In this document: positions 1-8,286 of the stretch, one piece after another | Layout: every line of letters begins with the position of its first letter | Numbering within the stretch: the stretch's first letter is position 1 | Source of the DNA: Pseudoteredinibacter isoporae | Lineage (GTDB): Bacteria > Pseudomonadota > Gammaproteobacteria > Pseudomonadales > Cellvibrionaceae | Length of the DNA stretch: 64,000 nucleotides | Assembly: GCF_011602085.1 (NCBI RefSeq) | Contig: NZ_JAAONY010000001.1 | Coordinates: forward strand, 1,302,001-1,366,000 | Direction: 5' to 3' | The notes under the pieces: model-generated | The model's input: the letters and a program-made list of their open reading frames with translations, nothing else | Databases searched by the model: none | What the model was told of the DNA's origin: nothing | Translations under genes and position numbers: made by a program

Positions 1-646
1 TGGCTTTGCCTTTTGAATTTAACTCAGCTTTCGCGTAATCCAGTACCACAAAATCGTGTTGCAGTGTCTTTCTGCGATTCTCGCCCGCTTTGATTTTATG
101 CTTAAGGCCAAAGCCCAGGATTGCGAGATTGACGGTATAGGATTTTTTCTCCGCCCGTTGTTCAGGCTGGAATGCGATTCGGGCATCGTGTTCGGAGAGA
201 TCGGCAGACAACTTTCCAATGGCTTTGTTGTTGCTTTGGGGAATGGGGCGGCGATAGAACCAGCCATTCCATTGTTCGCCATTGGTCATAAACCCTGGTG
301 TGGCAACCGTTCGGCTGTGCCCCAGATGTTTATAGATGCGTTGACGATGGCTGAACTGGCGCTGGGCGAAAGGGTCTTCCCAACCCAGATAATCCCAATA
401 ATCCACATGGAAGTTGATGGGAATTAACTTGCGCCACAAATCCGGCGACTGTTTTAGTTTGGTGAACCAGCGTTCGGCGGGCGGACAGCTGCTGCAACCT
501 TGGGAGGTGTAGAGTTCGAGCAGCATGGGATTGGTGGCTTGTGACTCCAGTGTTTTGGCTTGTGCGTTTGGAGCAATCGTTATCAGTGCAAAAGACAAAA
601 GAATCAAAGCGCTGTTGAAAGCCATGTTCAGGCGGTAAGGACTCAT
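1..646 (-). CDS. DUF1223 family secreted thioredoxin-like protein (3' end cut by window edge)
   Basis: The reading frame starts at 646 and runs off the left edge without a stop, so only the first 215 residues are visible. An alternative start is the in-frame ATG at 625. The N-terminus is a signal peptide (hydrophobic stretch ending ANAQA). The mature part begins with a thioredoxin-like strand and the motif YTSQGCSSCPPAE, giving a CSSC pair typical of DUF1223, followed by HVDYWDYLGWEDPF, another family hallmark. DUF1223 proteins are exported thioredoxin-fold proteins of unknown substrate. The visible length agrees with the usual 230-260 residues. It is probably monocistronic; the next gene on the same strand ends 136 bases upstream. 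Family assignment is firm, function unknown. Confidence 0.85.
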   Translation of the reverse strand, partial: MSPYRLNMAFNSALILLSFALITIAPNAQAKTLESQATNPMLLELYTSQGCSSCPPAERWFTKLKQSPDLWRKLIPINFHVDYWDYLGWEDPFAQRQFSHRQRIYKHLGHSRTVATPGFMTNGEQWNGWFYRRPIPQSNNKAIGKLSADLSEHDARIAFQPEQRAEKKSYTVNLAILGFGLKHKIKAGENRRKTLQHDFVVLDYAKAELNSKGKA

Positions 647-782
647 GTGAACACCATTAAGTCTTTGGAAATGAATGTATACCGCTACAGTGTGGTTCCA
701 ATTGCCCCGCCAAGCCTCACAAATGTATAACAGGCCGATATTATTACTGTCGTGTTCGTAAGACTTGGGTCTTGATTGTGTT

Positions 783-1430
783 CTAGGTGCGCCGTAACCC
801 TAGTTTGTCGAGTTCAAAGCATACTGAGTCGATCCGGTCATGGCCGAAAAATGGCTCACCGTTGATACCAAAGGTGGGGACACCCCAGTGCCCGCAGATT
901 TCCAGATTGGTTTGGTTTAACTCTACTTCCTGCTGATAGCTCTGCGGACTCTCTTCTATGGCGGCATCCATGCTGGCTAAATTGAGCCCGGCTCGTTCGG
1001 CGGCTTTTGCCAAATGATCCCCCTGGTCCCAATTTTCTGTACCGCCAAAAATTACACGCGATACTTCGGCGGCGTATTCCAGGCCACGCCCGCGCCGATT
1101 GGCTTCTACGCCCAAATGCACCAGGCGATATATATAGGGTTGTTCTTCAGTGGCTTGAAACGTTTCCAGATCCGTGACTATCGGATCGGGCTTGGGCCAG
1201 GCATGGGGCAAGCCCATCATCTCTGCACGACGGGGCCAGTCTTTGAGAATATAAATTCCGCGTTTTAAATTATCCGGATCAAAAAAATCCCGCTGGCGTA
1301 CCGCCAGTGGTAACACCGGACGTAGTTGAATATCCACATCGTAGTTGGTTTTTATTTCAAGTGCAGCAGGCGTGACGAGGTAAGAATAGGGGCTTCTGAA
1401 AGAAAAGAACAAATCGATCACCAAGCTCAT
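783..1430 (-). CDS. DsbA-family / 2-hydroxychromene-2-carboxylate isomerase-like protein
   Basis: This 215-residue cytoplasmic protein has a thioredoxin fold of the kappa-GST/HCCA isomerase type. It opens with LFFSFRSPYSYL, where Ser replaces the CxxC cysteines, as in glutathione-dependent HCCA isomerases. Near residues 180-195 it has WGVPTFGINGEPFFGHDRI, which contains the cis-proline loop and the glutathione-site region. Family members isomerise 2-hydroxychromene-2-carboxylate in naphthalene breakdown or act in other glutathione-dependent steps. No aromatic-degradation gene lies nearby, so the substrate is unknown. The start has a good ribosome binding site (AAGAGG on the minus strand). Likely a single-gene unit. 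Confidence 0.8.
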   Translation of the reverse strand: MSLVIDLFFSFRSPYSYLVTPAALEIKTNYDVDIQLRPVLPLAVRQRDFFDPDNLKRGIYILKDWPRRAEMMGLPHAWPKPDPIVTDLETFQATEEQPYIYRLVHLGVEANRRGRGLEYAAEVSRVIFGGTENWDQGDHLAKAAERAGLNLASMDAAIEESPQSYQQEVELNQTNLEICGHWGVPTFGINGEPFFGHDRIDSVCFELDKLGLRRT

Positions 1431-1544
1431 TGGCTGTGCCTCTTTAGGGGTTGTCGCGAATTATGTACGGCCACGAAAGATACCCGATTAACGCTATAGC
1501 AGGGTGGGATTCATTGCAAGTATCGGCGAGGGGAGGGGCAAAGC

Positions 1545-1572
1545 AAAAAGCCGCGACCAAAAGGCCGCGGTT
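1545..1572 (-). terminator. Rho-independent terminator of the OmpA-like gene
   Basis: On the minus strand a GC-rich stem (CCGCG paired with CGCGG, extended by flanking pairs with one mismatch, loop of four bases) is followed by five T residues. It sits 67 bases past the stop of the OmpA-like gene. Confidence 0.7.
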
Positions 1573-1638
1573 AAAGCGTACAGCGAGTACAAAGGAAAAC
1601 TAAAACCTCCGTCCCTGGAGTTTGGTTGAAGCAACAGC

Positions 1639-2334
1639 TTAGCGGCTGGCGGTTTTTTCAGAACCGTTGTCCACTTTGAATAATTCGATGCTGACGCGAC
1701 GTTCCTGGGCGTATTGTTTCGGGTCCTGACTGTGGGCGTACTTCGAGCCATGGCTGAAAGCTTCGATGCGATTAGAGTCGACGCCCATTTGTTCCAGCGT
1801 CAAACGAACATTCTTGGCACGGTACAGTGACAAGACATTGTTGTATTCATCGGTGCCTCTCGGATCGGCATAGCCATCCAGGCGGACGCTCAGTTGCGGA
1901 TTGGACTGCAGGAATTCCGCGAGTCTGGCCAAGCGGCGATGTCCGTTGTCGCTCAATTCGTCTGAGCCGGTACGGAACAGCAGTTGGAATTCAAGATTGT
2001 GCCAGGCCAATTGTTCAAGCTGTTCCATCTGCATTTGGCTGGTGGCCAGCTGCTGACGTAAATCATATAGCTCGGCTTGGGCTTGGCTGAGTGACATAGC
2101 CGTCTCCTCCGCAGTATCTGCTTTTTCAATGGTTTCACCGATAAAGGCACCGCTGATGGCGCCAATCATCATGCCAACTGGGCCGCCAGCTGCTGCACCC
2201 GCAAGGGTGGCGCCGACAAAGCTAAGGCCCTGCTTGGTTTCTGTGGCCACTTCGGCCTGGCTGATTGGGCTGGCCAGGGCTGCGCTGATGGCGATACCGG
2301 TCGTTATTTTTTTCACTGTGTTTGAAGTATTCAT
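1639..2334 (-). CDS. OmpA-family protein with glycine-zipper and coiled-coil
   Basis: A 231-residue exported protein. Residues 1-27 form a signal peptide. Residues about 37-65 form a glycine-rich zipper (GATLAGAAAGG ... GAISGAFIG) likely to insert in or lie against a membrane. Residues about 75-110 are a Gln-rich coiled coil. The last 115 residues are an OmpA C-terminal domain that binds peptidoglycan, with the characteristic LDGYADPRGTDEYN segment. The combination resembles sortase-associated OmpA-like proteins (PdsO) of gammaproteobacteria, but no sortase gene is near, so that name is not used. A strong minus-strand terminator follows. Probable role: link between envelope and peptidoglycan. 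Confidence 0.8.
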   Translation of the reverse strand: MNTSNTVKKITTGIAISAALASPISQAEVATETKQGLSFVGATLAGAAAGGPVGMMIGAISGAFIGETIEKADTAEETAMSLSQAQAELYDLRQQLATSQMQMEQLEQLAWHNLEFQLLFRTGSDELSDNGHRRLARLAEFLQSNPQLSVRLDGYADPRGTDEYNNVLSLYRAKNVRLTLEQMGVDSNRIEAFSHGSKYAHSQDPKQYAQERRVSIELFKVDNGSEKTASR

Positions 2335-2565
2335 CTTGTCTCCTTAACCGCTCCTGTCTGGGCTGTTGTTTTCTGCGTTGATGAGTATTAAAGCGAAGTA
2401 ATCTGGCTGGGAAAGGGCGAGAAAGAGGCAGTTTGAGATCAAAAATGGCCAATTGTGGCAGTGCGGCCAAGTCGGCTTTCTGTGAGGTGCAACTTATGTG
2501 TCAGGTGCTCCGAAGGGCGAGAGAGTAAGCTCTTGTTTTGACAAGAATAATACAGGGCTGCCCCC

Positions 2566-4422
2566 ATGACTGATGTATCCCGAAATACCCTGCTCGATCC
2601 TCGTAAGGCACTGAATGTGATGCTACGCCCGCTATGCCTGGCTATAAGCTTGGGGGCAGCCATGCCCATAGTCGCGGAAGACAAGCAGCTGTATTGGGGG
2701 GATACCCATCTGCACAGCAGCTATTCCTTTGATGCTTACCTGTTCCGAAACCATACCGCTGATCCGGACACGGCCTATCGCTATGCCAAGGGGTACCCGG
2801 TGATTCACCCGATGCATCGCGGTCGCGTGCAAATTGAAACACCATTGGATTTCCTGGTGGTGTCTGACCATGCTGAAATGATGGGGGTGGTTCGTGGTCT
2901 TGGGCGTGGCGATAAAGTGCTGGCAGATATTCCCATCGCGCAAAAATACATGGGGTGGATGAAAGAAGGACGCGCACGTGATGTGTTTTCAGAATTGGTC
3001 GCCGGTGCAAACAGCGGCGAGCGTCCAGAAGGCATCGCGGCGCTAAGTGCGAACAAGGTACGCAAAACCATGTGGGGCGAAATTGTCGATGCCACCGAAC
3101 GTCACAATGAACCGGGTAAGTTTACCACCTTGGTTGGTTGGGAATGGTCGGCAATGAACAAGGGTGCGAATTTGCATCGTATTGTTTTGACCTCGGCGGG
3201 TGCGGACAAAGCTAAACAATTTATTCCCTACAGTTCCCTGGAAAGCTGGAAGGCAGAAGATCTTTGGGATTGGATGGCGCAAACCTCAAAGGATTTGTCC
3301 ATTGATATGATTTCCATCCCCCACAATCCGAATATTTCAAAGGGTGAAATGTTCAATAATGTGGATTCCGATGGTCGTCCGTTGAATGCGGAATATGCTC
3401 GCACGCGTATGCGTTTTGAGCCGGTTGTTGAGATGACCCAGATTAAAGGGGATTCTGAAACCCATCCGATGTTATCGCCGAACGATGAGTTTGCAGACTA
3501 TGAAACCTATCGCTTTTTGATCGATACGCGTCCCGACGCAGACAGGATCGCCGCAGTCAATGCAGGTTCCTATACGCGATCGGCCTTGCAGCGAGGTCTT
3601 GAGCTTGAGCAGAAGTTGGGAGTGAACCCTTATAAGTTTGGTGTTATTGGTTCTACTGATGCCCACACTGGATTGGCCTCAGCGGAGGAAAATAATTTCC
3701 ACGGCAAGATGGCTTTGGACGGTACACCGAGCGGGAAAAATGCCATGCGTGTCGGTGAAAAAGGTGCCTCAGGCTGGGATATGAGTGCCCAGGGTTTGGC
3801 GGCCGTATGGGCGCCGGAAAATACCCGCGAGGCGATTATGGCTGCTTTTCAACGACGTGAGGTTTATGCCACCACTGGACCGCGCATCAAGCTGCAGCTG
3901 TTTGCGGGTTGGAACTTTCGTTCCGGCGATGCACAAGCCAAAAAGTTTGCCGAGATCGGTCAGCGAAAAGGGGTTCCAATGGGGGGCGATCTCGCCCAGG
4001 CCCCAGCGAAAAAAGCCCCAGGCTTTATCGTTCGTGCCGTAAAAGACCCCCGAAGTGCGAACCTTGATCGCATTCAGATGGTGAAGTCTTATTTGGACAC
4101 TGACGGCAAAGCCCAGGAAAAAATTTATAACATCGCGGTATCCGATGGCCGTTCATTGGAAAACCCTGAGGCTCTGGCATCCACGGTGGATATCGACAAA
4201 GCAACATACCGCAATGACGTCGGCGCCAAAGAATTGGTCGCATTTTGGAAAGACCCGGATTTCAATTCTGACCAGCGCGCGGTCTATTACGTGCGGGTTC
4301 TTGAGATCTCTACGCCGCGCCACACCACCTTCGACAAGGTTGCATTGGGGCAGCAGGTCGATTCAGAAAAAGCCAGTATTCAAGAGCGAGCGTACAGCTC
4401 TCCGGTTTGGTATACCCCTTAA
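2566..4422 (+). CDS. DUF3604 exported PHP-like protein (first copy)
   Basis: A 618-residue DUF3604 protein. Two starts are possible: 2566, or the ATG at 2620, which gives a compact signal peptide (MLRPLCLAISLGAAMPIVAED). Conserved metal-type motifs occur in the order seen in PHP-superfamily hydrolases: GDTHLH (residues 45-50), SDHAEMMG (100-107), IPHNPN (about 250) and STDAHTG (about 365). These suggest a di- or trinuclear metal centre, but no reaction has been established for the family. The C-terminal third is rich in beta strand and ends in RAYSSPVWYTP. It is followed after 13 bases by a close paralogue, then by a foldase and a HupE/UreJ gene. It most likely acts in the periplasm. Function unknown; family assignment very sure. 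Confidence 0.9.
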   Translation: MTDVSRNTLLDPRKALNVMLRPLCLAISLGAAMPIVAEDKQLYWGDTHLHSSYSFDAYLFRNHTADPDTAYRYAKGYPVIHPMHRGRVQIETPLDFLVVSDHAEMMGVVRGLGRGDKVLADIPIAQKYMGWMKEGRARDVFSELVAGANSGERPEGIAALSANKVRKTMWGEIVDATERHNEPGKFTTLVGWEWSAMNKGANLHRIVLTSAGADKAKQFIPYSSLESWKAEDLWDWMAQTSKDLSIDMISIPHNPNISKGEMFNNVDSDGRPLNAEYARTRMRFEPVVEMTQIKGDSETHPMLSPNDEFADYETYRFLIDTRPDADRIAAVNAGSYTRSALQRGLELEQKLGVNPYKFGVIGSTDAHTGLASAEENNFHGKMALDGTPSGKNAMRVGEKGASGWDMSAQGLAAVWAPENTREAIMAAFQRREVYATTGPRIKLQLFAGWNFRSGDAQAKKFAEIGQRKGVPMGGDLAQAPAKKAPGFIVRAVKDPRSANLDRIQMVKSYLDTDGKAQEKIYNIAVSDGRSLENPEALASTVDIDKATYRNDVGAKELVAFWKDPDFNSDQRAVYYVRVLEISTPRHTTFDKVALGQQVDSEKASIQERAYSSPVWYTP

Positions 4423-4435
4423 GAGATAAGTGATA

Positions 4436-6292
4436 ATGAAAATAATGAAGACAAAAAACACCAGAGTGGGCAAGCGGCATGGTCTGGCTATCACGCTAAC
4501 AGCACTGTGCTCCTACGGGCTCAGCGCCCACAGCTCGGCAGAAGAAGGTACGCAGTTGTTATGGGGAGACACGCATTTGCATACGTCCTTTTCTCCCGAT
4601 GCCTATTTCCTTGGAAATCGCAGCGTCGATCCCCATGGGGCTTATCGTTACGCTCAGGGTTTGCCGATTGTGAATGCAGCAACGGGCGCTCGGGTGCGCA
4701 TCGATCGTCCTCTGGATTTTTTATTGATTGCGGATCACGCTGAAATGATGGGGGTGCCCTATCGTTTGTTTCGCGGCGATCCGGAATTGGCTGGCACGAA
4801 AACCGGCCAGCGGTTTATCAAAATGGTGAAAGAAGGTCGCGGTGCTGATGTATTCGCCGAGTTTCTTGGAAATATTAACGCCAAGCGAGCCACCCCGGAA
4901 TTTAACAGTGACCGTATTCGCCGTTCTATTTGGCAGGAAACCACAAGCCTGGCCGATCAATATTACCAACCGGGAAAATTCACCACTTTGGTTGGCTGGG
5001 AGTGGACCTCAACCCCGGGCGGTCGCAATTTGCATCGCGTGGTGATGAGTTCATCTTCCGGTAAGCAGGCCAGTGAGTTTATACCCTTCAGTGCGCTTGA
5101 TGATGAAACTCCAGAAGGTCTGTGGCAATGGCTTGGCAAAACCAGTGAGCAATATCAAACCGATTTTATTTCCATTCCCCATAATTCCAATATCAGTGGC
5201 GGTTTGATGTTCGATGTGGTCGACAGTGATGGCCGACCATTGACGGCAGATTATGCGCGCAGTCGCATGCGCTGGGAGCCTGTGGTTGAAGCGACACAAA
5301 TCAAGGGCGACTCGGAAACACACCCTCTCTTGTCTCCCTCGGATGAGTTTGCTGATTTTGAAACTTATCGACATTTATTGAGTGTTAGCGCAGAAGGCCT
5401 GGCACCGGTGAATGCCGGAGACTATATCCGCTCAGCGTTGTTACGCGGTTTAAGCTTCGAGCAATCTCTGGGAGTAAACCCCTATAAATTTGCACTGATC
5501 GGTTCCAGCGATGCGCACACTGGGCAGGGTGCTGCAGAGGAGCATAATTTTGCCGGGAAGGTCAGCATCTACGGCAAACCGGAAAGTTATGACCGCCCGG
5601 TGAGCAGCACCAATACGACGACCGTTAGCGGTTGGGACTTTTCTGCGTCCGGGCTTGCAGCGGTTTGGGCGAAGGACAATACCCGCGAGGAAATTTTTGC
5701 GGCTTTTAAACGCAAGGAAGTCTACGCTACCACCGGTACGCGGATTGCTCTGCGCGTTTTTGCGGGATGGGATTTTAGAAATCGTGATCGCAAAAGTAAG
5801 GACATTGCCGCGCTGGGCTATCGCAAAGGCATTCCCATGGGTGGTGATCTTAGTGCTGCCCCTGTGGGCAAATCACCTGCATTGCTGATTCAGGCGGTGC
5901 GCGATCCGGAAGGCGCAAAGCTGGACCGCTTGCAGGTGGTGAAAGGGTACATTGACGATAATGGAAAACCACAGGAAGAAATTTACAATGTGGCGGTGTC
6001 TTCGGAGCGTAAAATTGATCCGCAAGGACAAACTACGGCCGTCACCAATACGGTTGATACCCGCACGGCCAGCTATCAAAATAACGTCGGTGCTGATGAG
6101 TTTCTTGTGCTGTGGGAAGACCCGGATTTTAAACCGCAGCAACGAGCATTCTATTATGTCCGGGTTTTAGAAATTCCAACACCCAGACATACTTTGATGG
6201 ATGCCGTCGCCATGGCAAAGCCTCACCCGGCGAGTCCCGCCAGCGTTATTCAGGAAAGAGCATATAGTTCACCTATTTGGTACACTCCCTGA
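4436..6292 (+). CDS. DUF3604 exported PHP-like protein (second copy)
   Basis: A 618-residue paralogue of the preceding gene and the product of a tandem duplication. The ATG at 4436 is preferred over the in-frame GTG at 4430. It has a signal peptide ending SAHSSAEEG. All four putative metal motifs are kept: GDTHLH, ADHAEMMG, IPHNSN and SSDAHTG. The C-terminus RAYSSPIWYTP is nearly identical to that of the first copy. The two differ mainly in surface stretches: for example KPESYDRPVSS here replaces TPSGKNAMRVG. The second gene begins only 13 bases after the first stop, so they are almost certainly co-transcribed. Retention of both copies with intact motifs suggests two related substrates or a heteromer. 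Confidence 0.9.
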   Translation: MKIMKTKNTRVGKRHGLAITLTALCSYGLSAHSSAEEGTQLLWGDTHLHTSFSPDAYFLGNRSVDPHGAYRYAQGLPIVNAATGARVRIDRPLDFLLIADHAEMMGVPYRLFRGDPELAGTKTGQRFIKMVKEGRGADVFAEFLGNINAKRATPEFNSDRIRRSIWQETTSLADQYYQPGKFTTLVGWEWTSTPGGRNLHRVVMSSSSGKQASEFIPFSALDDETPEGLWQWLGKTSEQYQTDFISIPHNSNISGGLMFDVVDSDGRPLTADYARSRMRWEPVVEATQIKGDSETHPLLSPSDEFADFETYRHLLSVSAEGLAPVNAGDYIRSALLRGLSFEQSLGVNPYKFALIGSSDAHTGQGAAEEHNFAGKVSIYGKPESYDRPVSSTNTTTVSGWDFSASGLAAVWAKDNTREEIFAAFKRKEVYATTGTRIALRVFAGWDFRNRDRKSKDIAALGYRKGIPMGGDLSAAPVGKSPALLIQAVRDPEGAKLDRLQVVKGYIDDNGKPQEEIYNVAVSSERKIDPQGQTTAVTNTVDTRTASYQNNVGADEFLVLWEDPDFKPQQRAFYYVRVLEIPTPRHTLMDAVAMAKPHPASPASVIQERAYSSPIWYTP

Positions 6293-6314
6293 TCTCATTT
6301 ATTGTCAAATAAAT

Positions 6315-6338
6315 CCGCGAGGGCAATCGCACTCGCGG
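6315..6338 (+). other. Intercistronic hairpin
   Basis: CCGCGAG and CTCGCGG pair perfectly over 7 bases around a 10-base loop, between the second DUF3604 gene and the foldase gene. No T run follows, so it is more likely an mRNA-processing or stability element than a terminator. Confidence 0.5.
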
Positions 6339-6362
6339 AACTCATAAGAAGACCTGTTGACT

Positions 6363-7247
6363 ATGCGTTTATTCAAAGAACCGCTGTTGTATTTTCTATT
6401 GGCCGGTTTTGGCTTGTTTGTCCTGTATTACAGTATTAATCCCGAAGAGGATGATCAAACCATCGTGGTGGATGAAAATAGTCTCCTCACGTTTATTCAA
6501 TATCGCAGTAAGGCCTTTTCTCCAGAGCTTGCTAAAAAACGTTGGGATGCGATGAGTGAACTTGAGCGTAAACAGTTATTGCGCGATTACTATGAAGAAG
6601 AGTTGCTGTTTCGTGAAGCTGATGGTCTGGGTTTAATGGAAGACGATTACATCATCAAGCGCCGTCTGGTACAGAAAATGGATTTCATCCTTCAGTCTTC
6701 CAGCGCAGAACCGGCCAAGCCAAAGGCGGAGGATTTGCGAACGTTTATGGATGCCAATGCCGAAGACTATAAGGTACAACCCTTCGCCAGTTTTACTCAT
6801 GTCTTTCTGCCCGCTTCGGACAGCAGTCAGGCGGCTGCCGAGAAGGTGTTACAGGAACTGAATACCAAATCGGTGCCATTCTCCGATGCCGGTCGTTACG
6901 GTGAGCGCTTTTTGTATCATCGCAACTATGTTGAACGCACACGCGATTATGTCGCCGCGCACTTTGGGGAGCCTTTTGCCGAAACTTTGTTTAACTGGCC
7001 TGAAAGTGAGTTGGATGGGCAAGCCTGGATAGGCCCCATTGCTTCCGATCACGGTCAACATCTGCTTCTGGTTAAGCAGCGCAAAGCCGCATACCAACCA
7101 ACGCTTGAAGAGGTTCTTGGGCGTGTTGAGCAGGATTATCTGCGCAAGCAGCAGGAAGAACAAAAGCAGGCGGCAGTAAAAGCGCTGAGTTCAAAATACC
7201 CACCGAAAGGTGATGCGACGTTGATTGATATGCTGCAAGGGGAATAA
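6363..7247 (+). CDS. Membrane-anchored parvulin-type peptidyl-prolyl isomerase (PpiC/SurA-like)
   Basis: A 294-residue protein with one N-terminal membrane anchor (residues about 8-24, LLYFLLAGFGLFVLYYS) followed by a periplasmic part. Residues about 30-110 are a charged helical SurA-like chaperone region (ELAKKRWDAMSELERKQLL), and residues about 125-250 match the parvulin rotamase fold. The ATG at 6363 is chosen; the frame also holds a TTG at 6357. It lies between DUF3604 genes and hupE-like gene, with the next start three bases past the stop, so it is translationally linked to HupE. A foldase in this position suggests that it helps mature the exported DUF3604 proteins; that is inference. 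Confidence 0.8.
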   Translation: MRLFKEPLLYFLLAGFGLFVLYYSINPEEDDQTIVVDENSLLTFIQYRSKAFSPELAKKRWDAMSELERKQLLRDYYEEELLFREADGLGLMEDDYIIKRRLVQKMDFILQSSSAEPAKPKAEDLRTFMDANAEDYKVQPFASFTHVFLPASDSSQAAAEKVLQELNTKSVPFSDAGRYGERFLYHRNYVERTRDYVAAHFGEPFAETLFNWPESELDGQAWIGPIASDHGQHLLLVKQRKAAYQPTLEEVLGRVEQDYLRKQQEEQKQAAVKALSSKYPPKGDATLIDMLQGE

Positions 7248-7250
7248 GTG

Positions 7251-8231
7251 ATGCCTTGGCAAATCAAGCGTATTCAATATCTATTGTTGTTCTGTGTGCT
7301 GAGTTTCAGTGCCTTGCTTCAAGCCCATGAGAGCCGCCCTTTCTATATTGATATTCGCGAAACCAAAGCGGGAGAGTTCAGCTTGCTTGCTCGTGTGCCT
7401 GAATCGGTGCCGGCGTTTAATCGCCCTAAAATCGAGTTGCCGGATTTCTGCCAGTATCAGCAGCCGGGGCAGGCCAGTAGCCGAATGTTCAGCTGCAGCC
7501 AGGGTATCGAAGGTGCGGAATTGGCGATTGTTTATCCATTGGTGAACCCGTCGATTTCTACCTTGATTCGCCTGCAACGCGCCAATGGACAGATTCATAA
7601 TGCGCGTCTCGGGCCAAAGCAAAGCCACTGGCAGGTCCCTGCACTTGAAGAACGTTGGGTGCTCGCCAAAGATTACACGATACTGGGCATCGAGCATATT
7701 TTAATCGGGTTGGACCACCTTCTGTTTCTGGCATGTCTGGTGTTTATTGCTGGCGGCTGGCGCCGTATTTTGATTACGGTGACGGGGTTTACCATTGCAC
7801 ATTCCATCACTCTGGCCGCTGCTGCGCTGGGAGTTATTCGCCTGCCAGTACCGGCCATTGAGGCGGTGATTGCGCTGAGCATTATTTTCCTGGCCAGAGA
7901 GTTGGTGCTGAATCGCAGGGATACCTTGACCTGGCGTCATCCCGTATTTGTAGCCAGCAGCTTCGGCCTGTTGCATGGCTTTGGCTTCGCTGCGGTGCTG
8001 GCTGATATCGGTCTGCCGCAAACCGAGTTGCCAGTTGCGCTTTTGTTTTTTAATATCGGCGTCGAACTCGGCCAGCTGTTCTTTGTCTGTATAGCGGCAT
8101 TACTGTTTGCAGTGCTGCGGCGACTGTTTAACGATATGGCCAACTTACACCAGCAAGGGCAATTCTTTAGCGCTTGCGCCGTTGGTGTCTTAGCCAGTTT
8201 CTGGTTTTTTGAACGAATCGCAGGCTTCTAA
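7251..8231 (+). CDS. HupE/UreJ-family membrane protein
   Basis: A 326-residue protein with signal peptide (to about residue 26, ending LLQAH), an extracytoplasmic domain of about 115 residues, and a C-terminal six-helix bundle of the HupE/UreJ type. The family motifs are present: GLDHLLFLA at the first helix, GFTIAHSITLA in the next and FGLLHGFGFA further on; these His/Asp residues line the presumed Ni2+ or Co2+ path. The ATG at 7251, with AAGGGGAA upstream, is the start; it begins three bases after the foldase stop. HupE proteins with the long N-terminal domain are frequent in marine bacteria and are not tied to hydrogenase or urease, and neither is encoded here. A metal supply for the DUF3604 proteins is a reasonable guess. 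Confidence 0.85.
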   Translation: MPWQIKRIQYLLLFCVLSFSALLQAHESRPFYIDIRETKAGEFSLLARVPESVPAFNRPKIELPDFCQYQQPGQASSRMFSCSQGIEGAELAIVYPLVNPSISTLIRLQRANGQIHNARLGPKQSHWQVPALEERWVLAKDYTILGIEHILIGLDHLLFLACLVFIAGGWRRILITVTGFTIAHSITLAAAALGVIRLPVPAIEAVIALSIIFLARELVLNRRDTLTWRHPVFVASSFGLLHGFGFAAVLADIGLPQTELPVALLFFNIGVELGQLFFVCIAALLFAVLRRLFNDMANLHQQGQFFSACAVGVLASFWFFERIAGF

Positions 8232-8234
8232 CCG

Positions 8235-8264
8235 ATTGGGTTGGGGCTGCGCTCCCAACCCAAT
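8235..8264 (+). other. Strong hairpin after the HupE-like gene
   Basis: ATTGGGTTGGG (8235-8245) and CCCAACCCAAT (8254-8264) form a perfect 11-base-pair stem with an 8-base loop, starting three bases past the HupE stop and ending 22 bases before the amine oxidase start. The T run of an intrinsic terminator is missing. It may reduce read-through or protect the upstream mRNA end. Confidence 0.55.
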
Positions 8265-8286
8265 AATTAGAATAGAGGTGTCTGCA

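Noticed and set aside
1639-2334. Naming the OmpA-like protein PdsO (sortase-associated).
   Set aside because: Architecture fits, but no sortase, target protein or two-component partner is in the window.
8209-8286. N-terminal extension of the amine oxidase.
   Set aside because: It would begin inside the HupE gene and run through the 11-base stem; ATG 8287 gives a proper signal peptide.
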